Assembly: GCA_965234685.1 (NCBI GenBank)
Contig: OZ248539.1
Coordinates: forward strand, 1,984,001-2,048,000
Direction of reading: 5' to 3'
Origin: Fimbriimonas planktonicus
GTDB lineage: Bacteria; Armatimonadota; Fimbriimonadia; Fimbriimonadales; Fimbriimonadaceae
Length of the DNA stretch: 64,000 nt
The notes under the pieces were generated by a model. That model saw only the letters and a program-made list of their open reading frames with translations. It was not told the origin of the DNA and made no database searches. The translations under genes and the position numbers were made by a program. Shown here piece after piece: positions 1 to 7,699 of the stretch. The first letter of the stretch is position 1. Each line of letters begins with the position of its first letter.

Positions 1-289
1 TCAACGAAGATCCACCGGTGCATGGATTGCGTGGAATGGATCCACCAAGTTCGAACGTGATGTTGACATCACTAATGTCGGCCGCATTGTAGGCCGTTCC
101 TCCGGTCTTCACGAACAATGCCTGAATCGCGGTCGCGACGGCGCGAGCATTCGCATTTGCGGTCTTGTGGCGAGAGTCCTTCACCGAGGAAAGATACGAA
201 GGCAACGCGACGGCAACCAAGATGCCAAGAATGAGCACGACAACCAGCAGCTCAATCAGGGTAAACGCGCGCTCAAACTTTCTCACCAT
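1..289 (-). CDS. Type IV pilin-like protein (3' end beyond window)
   Basis: The first 96 codons of a prepilin are visible; the frame is still open at the window edge. A short basic leader (MVRKFERA) is followed by FTLIELL and a long hydrophobic helix, the classic class III signal, with Glu at position 5 of the mature protein. The residue before the cleavage site is Ala, not the usual Gly. The remainder matches the next pilin closely (the LPSYLSSV stretch, then TANANAR, then a proline-cysteine motif NPCTGG), so the two are tandem paralogues. The ATG follows an AGGGA-type ribosome-binding site. It lies 57 bases downstream of the second pilin and is probably the last gene of the pilus operon. 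It would be a major or minor pilus subunit processed by a prepilin peptidase. The family is clear; the role as major pilin is inferred. Confidence 0.85.
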   Translation of the reverse strand, partial: MVRKFERAFTLIELLVVVLILGILVAVALPSYLSSVKDSRHKTANANARAVATAIQALFVKTGGTAYNAADISDVNITFELGGSIPRNPCTGGSSL

Positions 290-346
290 GTCCCTAGTTT
301 CCCTCAGATCAGGAAAACAAGGGTGTCCCATTTTCTTGGCGAACTT

Positions 347-748
347 TTATTGCGCGAGGGTGATCGTGCGCATTCCTGCTGAGTCGCAAAGGGTTCCCGC
401 AAGTGGAGACATCGTGGCCGTGCTGGGAGTGAGCACCAGCTGATAATCCACGGTCAGCGAACGTCCCGTGGTGCAAGGATTGATTGGAACCTGCCCGCCA
501 AGTTCAACCAAGATCGCGGCTTCCGTAATGGAGGAGTGGTTATACGCCAATCCGCCGGTACGAACATAAAGCGCTTGAACGGTGATTGCGATCGTCTGCG
601 CGTTTGAATTTGCCGTTTTCTGTCGAGTGTCGCGGACCGAGGAAAGGTAGGAAGGCAGTGCGAACGCGAAAAGGATGCCAATGATGAGCACCACCATCAG
701 CACCTCAATCAGTGTAAAAGCCTTCGAACGTTTTTTAAAGCAATTCAT
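347..748 (-). CDS. Type IV pilin-like protein
   Basis: 133 aa. A basic leader (MNCFKKRSKA) precedes FTLIEVLMVV and a hydrophobic helix, the N-terminal prepilin methylation and cleavage signal; Ala occupies the position before cleavage. The C-terminal half carries a conserved NPC motif and a second Cys (LCDSAG), likely a disulphide as in many pilins. An upstream ATG nine codons earlier exists, but the start chosen here gives a normal short leader. It sits between pilC and another pilin on the same strand, so it belongs to the pilus assembly cluster. Close similarity to the adjacent pilin points to a tandem duplication. Pilin family assignment is secure; whether this is the major subunit is not known. 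Confidence 0.87.
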   Translation of the reverse strand: MNCFKKRSKAFTLIEVLMVVLIIGILFAFALPSYLSSVRDTRQKTANSNAQTIAITVQALYVRTGGLAYNHSSITEAAILVELGGQVPINPCTTGRSLTVDYQLVLTPSTATMSPLAGTLCDSAGMRTITLAQ

Positions 749-806
749 ACCAATCACGGTCCAAATGTAAGGCAAGGACGCTTACCGCGCAATTGGAATA
801 TTGGTC

Positions 807-834
807 AAAAGGCGAAGTTTCCTCCGCCCTTTTT
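807..834 (-). terminator. Weak hairpin downstream of pilC
   Basis: On the minus strand, AAAGGGCG pairs with CGCCTTTT (one G-U pair) around a loop of about 10 bases, after the pilC stop. The run of T is partly inside the stem, so this would be a weak or partial terminator separating pilB-pilC from the pilin genes. Confidence 0.35.
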
Positions 835-854
835 GGATTCTTGCCAGATGGCCG

Positions 855-2084
855 TTACTTGCCAGATTTCTCGAACGCCTTACCCAGGCTGAAGATCGGC
901 ATGTAAAGCGCGAGCAGAACGAACAATACGATCGCCCCAACAACGCCGGTCATGATCGGTTCGATCATCTTTGTCATCTTCTCAACCGCGTACTCAACGT
1001 CGCGCTCGTAGAACTTGTTCACTTCGTCGAGCATGGCGTCAAGGTCGCCGCTCGCTTCACCAGCCGCCACCATCTTGGTGACCATCGGAGGAAACTCGTT
1101 GGTCTTCTCCAACTCTGGCCCGAGGGCCGCGCCGTCTCGAACCGCGCTGGCCGCCGTCATAACCGCGTCCTTAATCACTGAGTTGGCGGAAGCGCCTGCA
1201 GAAACCGCCAGTGCGCGAAGAACCGGAACACCGGCTCGGGTCGAACCGGCAAGGGTCTGCACGAACCGCGCAATCGCTACCTTTCGCATGATCGGACCCA
1301 CCAAAGGCAATTTAAGCGAAATCTCATCCAGGCGTCGCTTTCCGTTCGGCGTTTCCGCGTAGCGCTTATAGCCGTAGTACGCCAGGCCCATGAAGATCAA
1401 GCCGATATACCAGTACTTGATCACCGCATTCGAGATGTTGATCAGCGTCTGAGTAACCGTCGGCAACTCGGCTCGAAGGTCCTTGTAAACCTGAGCAAAG
1501 GTCGGAACAACCACGAGGAGCATGATCGCAACCGTGATACAAGCGGCGGCGACAACGATCTTTGGATAGACCATTGCTCCGTTCACTTTTCGCTTCAGCT
1601 CTTCCATTCGGTCAAGCTGGTCCGCGGCGATGTCCAGACAGAAGTCGAGGTTTCCGGCCGCTTCACCGGCTTCAAGCATCGAAACGAGCAGCTCCGGGAA
1701 CACCTTTGGATACCGTCGGAATTGATTAGAAAGACTGTCGCCCGACACAATACCGGCCTGAATTTCCGAGAGGATCTCCTTCATCACGGCGTTCTGGGTC
1801 TGCTCGTAAAGAATTTCGATGCCCTGCGTAAGCGGCATACCGCAACGCACAAGCGTCGCAAGCTGTCGCGCGATGACCACGACCTCAGACGACTTCGGCA
1901 TCTTCGGACCCATAAGTCCGCCGCCTTGTCCGGTTTCCGGCTTGTTATCGCGTTGCTCAAACTGGGTCAGATACAGGCCGTTCTGACGCAACAACGACCG
2001 CAACTCATCTGGGTTGTTCGCTTGCAGCAACCCTTTAACAACCGCGCCTGCACGGTCCCGACATTCATATTCATAAACGGTCAT
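855..2084 (-). CDS. pilC: Type IV pilus assembly platform protein PilC (GspF family)
   Basis: 409 aa, the usual length for PilC/GspF. It is the polytopic inner-membrane platform on which the pilus motor acts. Two copies of the T2SSF domain are visible: an N-terminal one (about residues 70-190, with ARQLATLVRCGMPL and LEAGEAAGNL) and a second (about 270-395, with GVPVLRAL and VAAGEASGDLD). Each is followed by long membrane segments (about 170-195, 225-240 and 375-400). The N-terminus (MTVYEYECRDRAG) matches the family start. It lies 5 bases downstream of pilB on the same strand, in the conserved B-C order, and is followed by two pilin genes. No pilM-Q or pilT is present in this window, so the rest of the machine is elsewhere. 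Confidence 0.95.
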   Translation of the reverse strand: MTVYEYECRDRAGAVVKGLLQANNPDELRSLLRQNGLYLTQFEQRDNKPETGQGGGLMGPKMPKSSEVVVIARQLATLVRCGMPLTQGIEILYEQTQNAVMKEILSEIQAGIVSGDSLSNQFRRYPKVFPELLVSMLEAGEAAGNLDFCLDIAADQLDRMEELKRKVNGAMVYPKIVVAAACITVAIMLLVVVPTFAQVYKDLRAELPTVTQTLINISNAVIKYWYIGLIFMGLAYYGYKRYAETPNGKRRLDEISLKLPLVGPIMRKVAIARFVQTLAGSTRAGVPVLRALAVSAGASANSVIKDAVMTAASAVRDGAALGPELEKTNEFPPMVTKMVAAGEASGDLDAMLDEVNKFYERDVEYAVEKMTKMIEPIMTGVVGAIVLFVLLALYMPIFSLGKAFEKSGK

Positions 2085-2089
2085 TTGTC

Positions 2090-3784
2090 TTAATCCTCTT
2101 CCATCGCAAATACGCGCATGATCTCACTAGCAGGTACCTGACCTGCCAACACTTTTTCAATCGCACTTTGACGCATCGTCTTCATTCCGGTGGCAAGCGC
2201 ACATTCGAATAGCTCCGCACCGGACGCTCCGGAGAGCACCAGTTCTCGAAGTTTTTCGTTCATCGTCACGATTTCAACCGCTGCCGTTCGCCCGCGGGTG
2301 CCTCGTCCGTTGCATCGTTTGCACCCGGTTCCCTTGCCTACCAGTGGGGGCTTTCCGTCTACCAGAGGAATTCCGACCGCCATGCAGTACTCCTTCTCAA
2401 TCTCAACCATCTGCCGGCAAGACATGCACACGGTCCGAAGAAGGCGCTGCCCGAGAATTCCGGTAACCGCCGAAGCGATCAAGAACGGCTCCACGCCCAT
2501 GTTCTGAAGACGCACCAGAGCACCCGGCGCATCGTTGGTGTGCAAGGTACTGAGAACAAGGTGGCCCGTAAGGGCTGCCTGAACCGCAATCTCCGCCGTG
2601 TCCTTGTCTCGAATTTCACCAACCAGAATCACGTCCGGGTCTTGTCGAACCAAGGTTCGCAGACCACTGGTAAACGTCACGCCAATCTTCGGATTGACCT
2701 GCATCTGGTTGACGCCGTTCAGCTGATACTCAACGGGGTCCTCAACCGTATTGATGTTGATCGAAGGCTCGTTGATGTACTGAAGCCCCGCGTACAAGGT
2801 CGTCGACTTCCCTGAACCGGTCGGACCGGTGACCAGCAACAAGCCATGCGGTCGCTTGATCATTCGCTCAAAAACAACCTGCTGTTCGGAAAGCAACCCG
2901 ATTCGGTCGATGCGGGCGAATGTGTTGTTCTTTTCCAACATTCGCATACAAGCCTTCTCGCCGTGAACGGTCGGCATGATGCTCAGTCGAACGTCGAACT
3001 CCCGGCTGTTATCGTCTCGGATCGTAAAGCGGCCATCCTGCGGACGCCGACGCTCGGCGATGTCGAGGCCAGACATGACCTTAAGTCGCGACATCATTGC
3101 CAGCATGTGCTGACGCGGCACCTGGATGTGGTCATACAAAATGCCGTCGATTCGATACCGAACCCGCACCGTGGTTTCTTGTGGTTCGATGTGAATATCT
3201 GAAGCACCCGCCGAAACCGCGCCGGTGACCATCTCATTCACCAGCTTTACGATCGGCGCCGTGTCGGCGGCCTGCGGAATCTCTTCTTCCTGGTGCTCGT
3301 TATCGTCCGTGATGATCGCGTCGATGATCGCGCGGGCTTTGCTCCGAACGTCGAAGACGCGTCGAATACCTGCTTCAATGTCGCGCTTCAGCGCATAGCA
3401 CGGAACAATTCGTCGCCCGGTAATGGCGCGCAACTCGTCAACGACCTCAAAGTTGAGTGGGTCGTTCATCGCGATGAGCAAGCGATCGTCTTCTTCACGA
3501 ATGGGCAGCGCCAGGTTGGCAAGTGCAAAGTGCTCGCTCACGAGCATCGCGATTTCCACTTCGATTTCCTGGTCGCCAACATCGATGAAAGGGAAACCAG
3601 AGGCCTGCTCAATGAACGGAGCGAGTTCAGAAACCGAAAGCGTTCCTGCCGTAATTAGAACCTCGGCCAAAGACTCGCCGCTCTGCAAATGGCGCTGCAC
3701 GGCCTGCTCCAGCTGATCCGAAGGAAGGACCTCGTTCTTCGCCAGAACCTTTGCGAGTCGATCGATCGTTCGGCCGTCCATCAT
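2090..3784 (-). CDS. pilB: Type IV pilus extension ATPase PilB (GspE family)
   Basis: 564 aa. Hexameric cytoplasmic ATPase that powers pilus assembly. An N-terminal MshEN/GspE-N domain spans about residues 20-140. The motor domain has Walker A GPTGSGKST (about 320-328), an Asp box (EDPVEYQ, about 348), Walker B (DVILVGEIRD, about 384-393) and a His box (TGHLVLSTLHTND, about 406-418). A zinc tetracysteine is present as C453-x2-C456 and C488-x2-C491, as in PilB rather than in the retraction ATPase PilT. It begins with two consecutive ATG codons; the second may be used. It is the first gene of the pilB-pilC unit, 63 bases downstream of the nucleotidyltransferase gene. All motifs needed for ATPase activity are intact. 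Confidence 0.96.
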   Translation of the reverse strand: MMDGRTIDRLAKVLAKNEVLPSDQLEQAVQRHLQSGESLAEVLITAGTLSVSELAPFIEQASGFPFIDVGDQEIEVEIAMLVSEHFALANLALPIREEDDRLLIAMNDPLNFEVVDELRAITGRRIVPCYALKRDIEAGIRRVFDVRSKARAIIDAIITDDNEHQEEEIPQAADTAPIVKLVNEMVTGAVSAGASDIHIEPQETTVRVRYRIDGILYDHIQVPRQHMLAMMSRLKVMSGLDIAERRRPQDGRFTIRDDNSREFDVRLSIMPTVHGEKACMRMLEKNNTFARIDRIGLLSEQQVVFERMIKRPHGLLLVTGPTGSGKSTTLYAGLQYINEPSININTVEDPVEYQLNGVNQMQVNPKIGVTFTSGLRTLVRQDPDVILVGEIRDKDTAEIAVQAALTGHLVLSTLHTNDAPGALVRLQNMGVEPFLIASAVTGILGQRLLRTVCMSCRQMVEIEKEYCMAVGIPLVDGKPPLVGKGTGCKRCNGRGTRGRTAAVEIVTMNEKLRELVLSGASGAELFECALATGMKTMRQSAIEKVLAGQVPASEIMRVFAMEED

Positions 3785-3847
3785 TTACTCTCTTAATGGT
3801 AGGCGTTTCTATCGGAAATTACCCCTCAGAAATGGGTTACAGCCCGA

Positions 3848-4948
3848 TCAAAGTTTTGAGTTCCCGGCCTCTTTTAGCGCTTGCACCACGGAACGTACTT
3901 CTTGCGCTTTTTGCTTGTTGCAAATGAGGACGGCATCGTCCGTGACCACCACCAATAAATCATATACGCCAGTCATCGCCACGGTGATGTGAGAAGACTC
4001 GTTGTAAACCAAACAGTCCGCCGTTTGGGTCATCACATTGTCGCCGTAGGTTGCATTGTCGCGGGAATCGGACGGCAAGAAGCGACTCACCGCATCCCAC
4101 GAACCGACATCGTCCCACGTAAATTGCGACCCAATAACCGCAATATTGCCACTGCGTTCCATCAGAGCGTAGTCAATGGAAATATCAGGCACTTCTAAGA
4201 AAAGTGCTTTCGCTTCGTCAATTTCATTTGATGCAAGATGAGCAGTGATGCCCTCGAGCAGCTCGAACAGTTTTGGCGCACCGTGCTTCAACTCTGACCG
4301 GAAGGTTTCCACCGTCCAGAAGAACATGCCACTGTTCCAGTAGAAGCCCGGCGTTTGGGCATAACGGGCCGCAAGATCGAAGCTCGGCTTCTCGTAGAAT
4401 CGAACCACGCGGAACCCGCGGTTCACTTGATCCACCACGAGCTCCGCGCCAAGATCTGCCTCTAAGTAGCCGTATCCGGTCTCGGGACGCGTCGGCAAGA
4501 TTCCAAGCGTCGTAATCATTCGCTGACGCTCCGCAATGGTGAGAGCCGCGTCAACGTCGCGCTGAAACTGCTCCGATGTATCAATCAAGTGATCGGCGGT
4601 AACCACCGCCATGCTCACTTCGCTTGCGTCATCGTGTCTGCTCGCCAAGATCGCCGCAACCCAAAGAAGACAACCTGCGGTGTTTCGCTTGGCTGGCTCG
4701 ACCAAAATCTGGTCGGGAGGAAAGTCCGGACAGCTTTCAAGAATCGCTGGCTTGAGGTGCTCGCTCGTGATGATCAGCACCCGATTCGGCTCAAAGAGCC
4801 CTTTGAGTCGGTTGAGGCTCTGGGTCAATAGAGACTCGGTTTGCCCCGGCAATATCACCAGCTGTTTTGGGCGGTTTCGGCGAGAAAGAGGCCAGAACCT
4901 CTCGCCTGATCCACCTGCCATGATAATCGCATACCGATGGTTTGACAT
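3848..4948 (-). CDS. manC: Mannose-1-phosphate guanylyltransferase
   Basis: 366 aa. Converts mannose 1-phosphate and GTP to GDP-mannose, the donor for polysaccharide and glycoconjugate synthesis. The N-terminus has the nucleotidyltransferase signature GGSGERFWPLSR (residues 12-23) followed by PKQ, and EPAKRNTAG further on. The length corresponds to the single-domain enzyme: the C-terminal mannose-6-phosphate isomerase domain of bifunctional ManC is absent. It is divergent from msrA and precedes the pilus genes on the same strand; a role in surface glycans or pilin glycosylation is possible but only inferred from position. A related sugar-1-phosphate nucleotidyltransferase specificity cannot be fully excluded. 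Confidence 0.88.
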   Translation of the reverse strand: MSNHRYAIIMAGGSGERFWPLSRRNRPKQLVILPGQTESLLTQSLNRLKGLFEPNRVLIITSEHLKPAILESCPDFPPDQILVEPAKRNTAGCLLWVAAILASRHDDASEVSMAVVTADHLIDTSEQFQRDVDAALTIAERQRMITTLGILPTRPETGYGYLEADLGAELVVDQVNRGFRVVRFYEKPSFDLAARYAQTPGFYWNSGMFFWTVETFRSELKHGAPKLFELLEGITAHLASNEIDEAKALFLEVPDISIDYALMERSGNIAVIGSQFTWDDVGSWDAVSRFLPSDSRDNATYGDNVMTQTADCLVYNESSHITVAMTGVYDLLVVVTDDAVLICNKQKAQEVRSVVQALKEAGNSKL

Positions 4949-5027
4949 AATGTGCGGAAACCCGCAATATCAAGATACCAGTCGCGGGTCATAGTCCCAT
5001 GGGCGGGAACTCTGCTCAACCCAAACG

Positions 5028-5033
5028 TATAGA
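5028..5033 (+). promoter_or_regulatory. Putative -10 box (TATAGA) of leaderless msrA
   Basis: TATAGA ends 7 bases before the msrA ATG and there is no convincing Shine-Dalgarno sequence. Transcription would begin at or next to the start codon. This is one of a set of similar sites in the window. Confidence 0.45.
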
Positions 5034-5040
5034 GAACAGC

Positions 5041-5529
5041 ATGAGCGATTCACCAAGACTCGAAACCGCAACTTTCGCCGCCGGATGCTTCTGGGGCGTG
5101 GAAGAAAGCTTCCGAAACCTGCCGGGCGTTCTGCGCACCGAGGTCGGATACGCTGGCGGCACCCTCGCTAATCCTTCCTACAAAGATGTGTGCAACGGCC
5201 GAACCGGGCACGCCGAAGTGGTGCAGCTAGATTTTGATCCGACCGTGATCAGCTACGAAGCACTGCTGGCTCACTTCTTCGAAATGCACGATCCGACGCA
5301 AGTCGACCGCCAGGGACCAGACTACGGTGATCAGTACCGAACGGCCGTGTTCTATCACAGCGACAGCCAGCGACAAGCCGCCACAGAGAGAATCGCCCTG
5401 TTGAACTCATCCGGACGTTTCCCCCGCCCGATCGCGACAAAGTTGGAGTCAGCGGATCAGTATTGGTCAGCCGAGGAATATCATCAGAAGTACCTTCTGA
5501 AGCGCGGCCTCGGCTCGTGTCACATCTAA
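5041..5529 (+). CDS. msrA: Peptide-methionine (S)-S-oxide reductase
   Basis: 162 aa. Reduces methionine S-sulfoxide in proteins, an oxidative-damage repair enzyme. The catalytic GCFWG motif is at residues 15-19 with the nucleophilic Cys16. The family blocks GVLRTEVGYAGG, YKDVCNGRTGHAEVV, FFEMHDPTQ and DYGDQYRTAVF follow. The conventional C-terminus ends in a single additional Cys (GSCHI), a candidate resolving cysteine. An upstream in-frame ATG 14 codons earlier is less likely because the family starts at SDSPRLETATFA and a promoter-like box overlaps that extension. It stands alone, divergent from manC, and converges with yajQ 6 bases apart. Confidence 0.95.
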   Translation: MSDSPRLETATFAAGCFWGVEESFRNLPGVLRTEVGYAGGTLANPSYKDVCNGRTGHAEVVQLDFDPTVISYEALLAHFFEMHDPTQVDRQGPDYGDQYRTAVFYHSDSQRQAATERIALLNSSGRFPRPIATKLESADQYWSAEEYHQKYLLKRGLGSCHI

Positions 5530-5535
5530 GTTTCG

Positions 5536-6030
5536 TTAGCGGAAGTTAACGAAATCGATCGGGAAGTCTAGGTCGAGTCCCTTGAGGAAGGTGATCGTCT
5601 TTTGAAGGTCATCCTTGCTCTTGGATGAAACCCGGACTTCCTCTCCCTGAATCTGTGCATTGACCTTCAGGCCCGCGTCCTTGATCTGCTTGATGAGGGG
5701 CTTAGCCTTGTCCTGAGCAATCCCGCTCTTGAACGTAAGCTTGCAGCGAAGGGACAAGCCCGTTGCAGGCTCAGGTGTTCCCCACTCGATCTGTCGGTGG
5801 TCAATCCCTCGCTTGAGGAGCTTGCTGAAGATGATGTCCTTGACTTGATCCAATCGGAATTCATCGTCGGCAAGAACCGTGATGTCCTCTTTCTCCATCA
5901 AAATCTCGCACTTGGACCCCTTGAGGTCATAGCGGTTGGAAAGCTCTTTATCCGCCTGACCCATGGCGTTCTTCACTTCCATCTGGTCAACTCGGCTTAC
6001 GATGTCAAAACTATAATCTGCTGCTGCCAT
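5536..6030 (-). CDS. yajQ: YajQ family nucleotide-binding protein
   Basis: 164 aa. YajQ proteins bind nucleotides and RNA, and some bind cyclic di-GMP and modulate transcription. The sequence is a typical full-length member: ADYSFDIVSRVD at the start, GQADKELSNRYDLKGSK (about 24-40), then KLLKRGID and GIAQDKAKPL. The C-terminus shows VRVSSKSKDDLQ followed by FPIDFVNFR. The ATG has a strong GGAGG site 7 bases upstream and overlaps the stop of the preceding KOW-like gene by one base (TAATG), so the two are translated from one message. The exact ligand cannot be judged from sequence. Confidence 0.94.
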   Translation of the reverse strand: MAAADYSFDIVSRVDQMEVKNAMGQADKELSNRYDLKGSKCEILMEKEDITVLADDEFRLDQVKDIIFSKLLKRGIDHRQIEWGTPEPATGLSLRCKLTFKSGIAQDKAKPLIKQIKDAGLKVNAQIQGEEVRVSSKSKDDLQKTITFLKGLDLDFPIDFVNFR

Positions 6031-6362
6031 TACGCTGCCTCCAAATCCTGATTCTGGACTAGCAAAACAAAGTTAACCGGAAACTTCATCTGTTCCGAGT
6101 TCAGGAGTTTGCGCTGCTCTTCCGTGCTGCTTTCGGCAAACTTGGCTTGGATTCGCGAAGTAGCGGTGGTGTGAACTTCGGAACTCACCTTTGGCAACGA
6201 GTCAAGCTCAACCTTCACGGAAACTTCCGCGGTGTCATAAACGTTGGCTACAACGCCCACCAGGCCAGCCATATGGCCAAAATAGCGGTGCTTTTCTCGG
6301 TCTTCTTTCGTGACCGGACGGGAGACGATGCGAACGCGATCTCCCTCTTTCCATACGGGCAT
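6030..6362 (-). CDS. Small KOW/SH3-like protein of unknown function
   Basis: 110 aa from the start chosen. The beginning (MPVWKEGDRVRIV) and the GLVGVVANVYDTAEVSVKVELD stretch look like a small beta-barrel of the KOW or SH3-like type, as in translation and transcription factors; this is a fold impression, not a family match. The rest (EVHTTATSRIQAKFAES and so on) is unrecognised. A longer start 12 codons upstream exists but would place a perfect palindrome inside the coding region. Neither start has a clear ribosome-binding site. It overlaps yajQ by one base, so it may act with this RNA- or nucleotide-binding protein. Confidence 0.7.
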   Translation of the reverse strand: MPVWKEGDRVRIVSRPVTKEDREKHRYFGHMAGLVGVVANVYDTAEVSVKVELDSLPKVSSEVHTTATSRIQAKFAESSTEEQRKLLNSEQMKFPVNFVLLVQNQDLEAA

Positions 6363-6376
6363 AGCTGGAAGTGTAC

Positions 6377-6400
6377 CTATGGGCCATTTCTGGCCCATAG
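6377..6400. repeat. Perfect 10-bp inverted repeat upstream of KOW-like gene
   Basis: CTATGGGCCA and TGGCCCATAG flank a 4-base loop, just upstream of the chosen start of the KOW-like gene and after the stop of the small lipoprotein gene. There is no T-run, so an operator or mRNA hairpin is more likely than a terminator. Confidence 0.5.
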
Positions 6401-6413
6401 AGATCGTGGCGGG

Positions 6414-6620
6414 TTACTTCATGCCGGAGCCAACGCGGGCTTCCGCGCCTTTTCCGGCTTCCGATAGCCCGCGAGACTGCATTTCAACGCCACCCTTTGC
6501 GGTTTCACCCGGAACGGGTGCCGCATTGGGGTCGCTGGCCACGGCCGGCGGCTCAGAGTTGCAACCAACCAAGAGAATGCCAACCGCAACCAAGATTGCG
6601 AGCTTTATTCGTTGTCCCAT
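6414..6620 (-). CDS. Small lipoprotein
   Basis: 68 aa. A signal sequence (MGQRIKLAILVAVGILLVGC) ends in the lipobox LVGC, so lipid attachment at Cys19-20 and export are expected. The mature part is a short Ala/Pro/Gly-rich segment with no domain I recognise. Its first codons overlap the 3' end of the upstream prepilin gene by 16 bases, so it is probably cotranscribed with it. It may be an accessory of the secreted pseudopilin, which is only a guess from position. Confidence 0.7.
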   Translation of the reverse strand: MGQRIKLAILVAVGILLVGCNSEPPAVASDPNAAPVPGETAKGGVEMQSRGLSEAGKGAEARVGSGMK

Positions 6621-7456
6621 AGATACTGCGACTTGTCGATCAACTGAACGGCGCTGGCGTTGATGGTCCTATTCCAGTTCGTGCCAGCGGCGAGAGCGCC
6701 AGGGTTTAGCTTTCGAACGCTGCCATCAGCAAAGCCAACGGTCGCCTTCTCGGCTGCGCGGAGGCTCGTGCCACCGGTGAGCGAGCCAGCCTCGTACGAC
6801 TTGATTCCCATCAGCGCTGGGTCACCCCAGAAGCTACCAACGCCCCAACCGTCAAAGCACCAATCTGCTCGGGTTCGGCAGTCTGGCGGGTCCACGATCA
6901 CGCTCGTGTCGGGCCCGATCGCTCCGTAGCTGTAGTATTGACCGCCGGTCAATCGGCTTTCGGAAGTCTGCTCAAATCGTCCGGTGAGCATGACCGTATT
7001 CGATGGGGCGCCAAGCGAGCTCTGCGAACGCGTCGATGGAACGACCAAAGGCGTCGGACCTTCGTATGGAGCGAGGGTCGAATAGTTGTAGCCAAACGTT
7101 CCCGTTAGGGTGACTTGGTTTACGAAACCAAAGGCCGAACTTCGGGGGACGCGTGGAGCCAGTGGATCTTCGAACAAGTCAGCCGACTTAATGTACGGAA
7201 GGATGTTCCAGACCCAGCTCGAATAGCCGATGAAGTTGCCGGAGTTGTCCCATCGGTTGGCGGGGACGAACGTGTCCTCGGTGTCGCCCATGTAAAGCAG
7301 GTGTCCAAGCACGATCTGCTTGTTGTTGCTAATGCTGGCAGCGGACTTGGCTGCTTGCTTCGCCTGAGCGAAGACTGGGAATAGGATGGCAGCGAGGATT
7401 GCAATGATCGCAATCACGACGAGAAGTTCGATAAGTGTAAATGCTCTTGAGCGCAA
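6605..7456 (-). CDS. Prepilin-like protein with C-terminal DG-motif domain
   Basis: 283 aa. The N-terminus MRSRAFTLIELLVVIAIIAI is a prepilin cleavage and methylation signal (Ala before the cleavage site). It is followed by the large variable domain common in Planctomycetes and Armatimonadetes that ends with VGFADGSVRKLNP, the pattern of the 'prepilin-type processing-associated H-X9-DG' family. The start is TTG: a GGAG site lies 8 bases upstream and no ATG fits. About 240 bases of non-coding DNA separate it from dxs, so it probably has its own promoter, but I cannot point to one. Such proteins are exported surface proteins of unknown function; pilus assembly is not established. Confidence 0.82.
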   Translation of the reverse strand: MRSRAFTLIELLVVIAIIAILAAILFPVFAQAKQAAKSAASISNNKQIVLGHLLYMGDTEDTFVPANRWDNSGNFIGYSSWVWNILPYIKSADLFEDPLAPRVPRSSAFGFVNQVTLTGTFGYNYSTLAPYEGPTPLVVPSTRSQSSLGAPSNTVMLTGRFEQTSESRLTGGQYYSYGAIGPDTSVIVDPPDCRTRADWCFDGWGVGSFWGDPALMGIKSYEAGSLTGGTSLRAAEKATVGFADGSVRKLNPGALAAGTNWNRTINASAVQLIDKSQYLWDNE

Positions 7457-7699
7457 ACGATAATCTCCACAGGGTCAGGGCAGTCTTAGAAGCATCGACT
7501 GCGAACAACCGCGATGTGGCCAGGGAAATTCAGGTTTCAGCCGAGCAATGCCGGTTGAATGTATTAATACGGAATTACCTTGGTATTTCGTTCAGCAAAA
7601 ATAACAGGCGTCGATTTTCCAAAGAAGATTCTGCATTCTCTGCCATTTCACAAACAATCGTTCGGAAATGACAAAGAATGCATTCGAAAACCCGAACCG

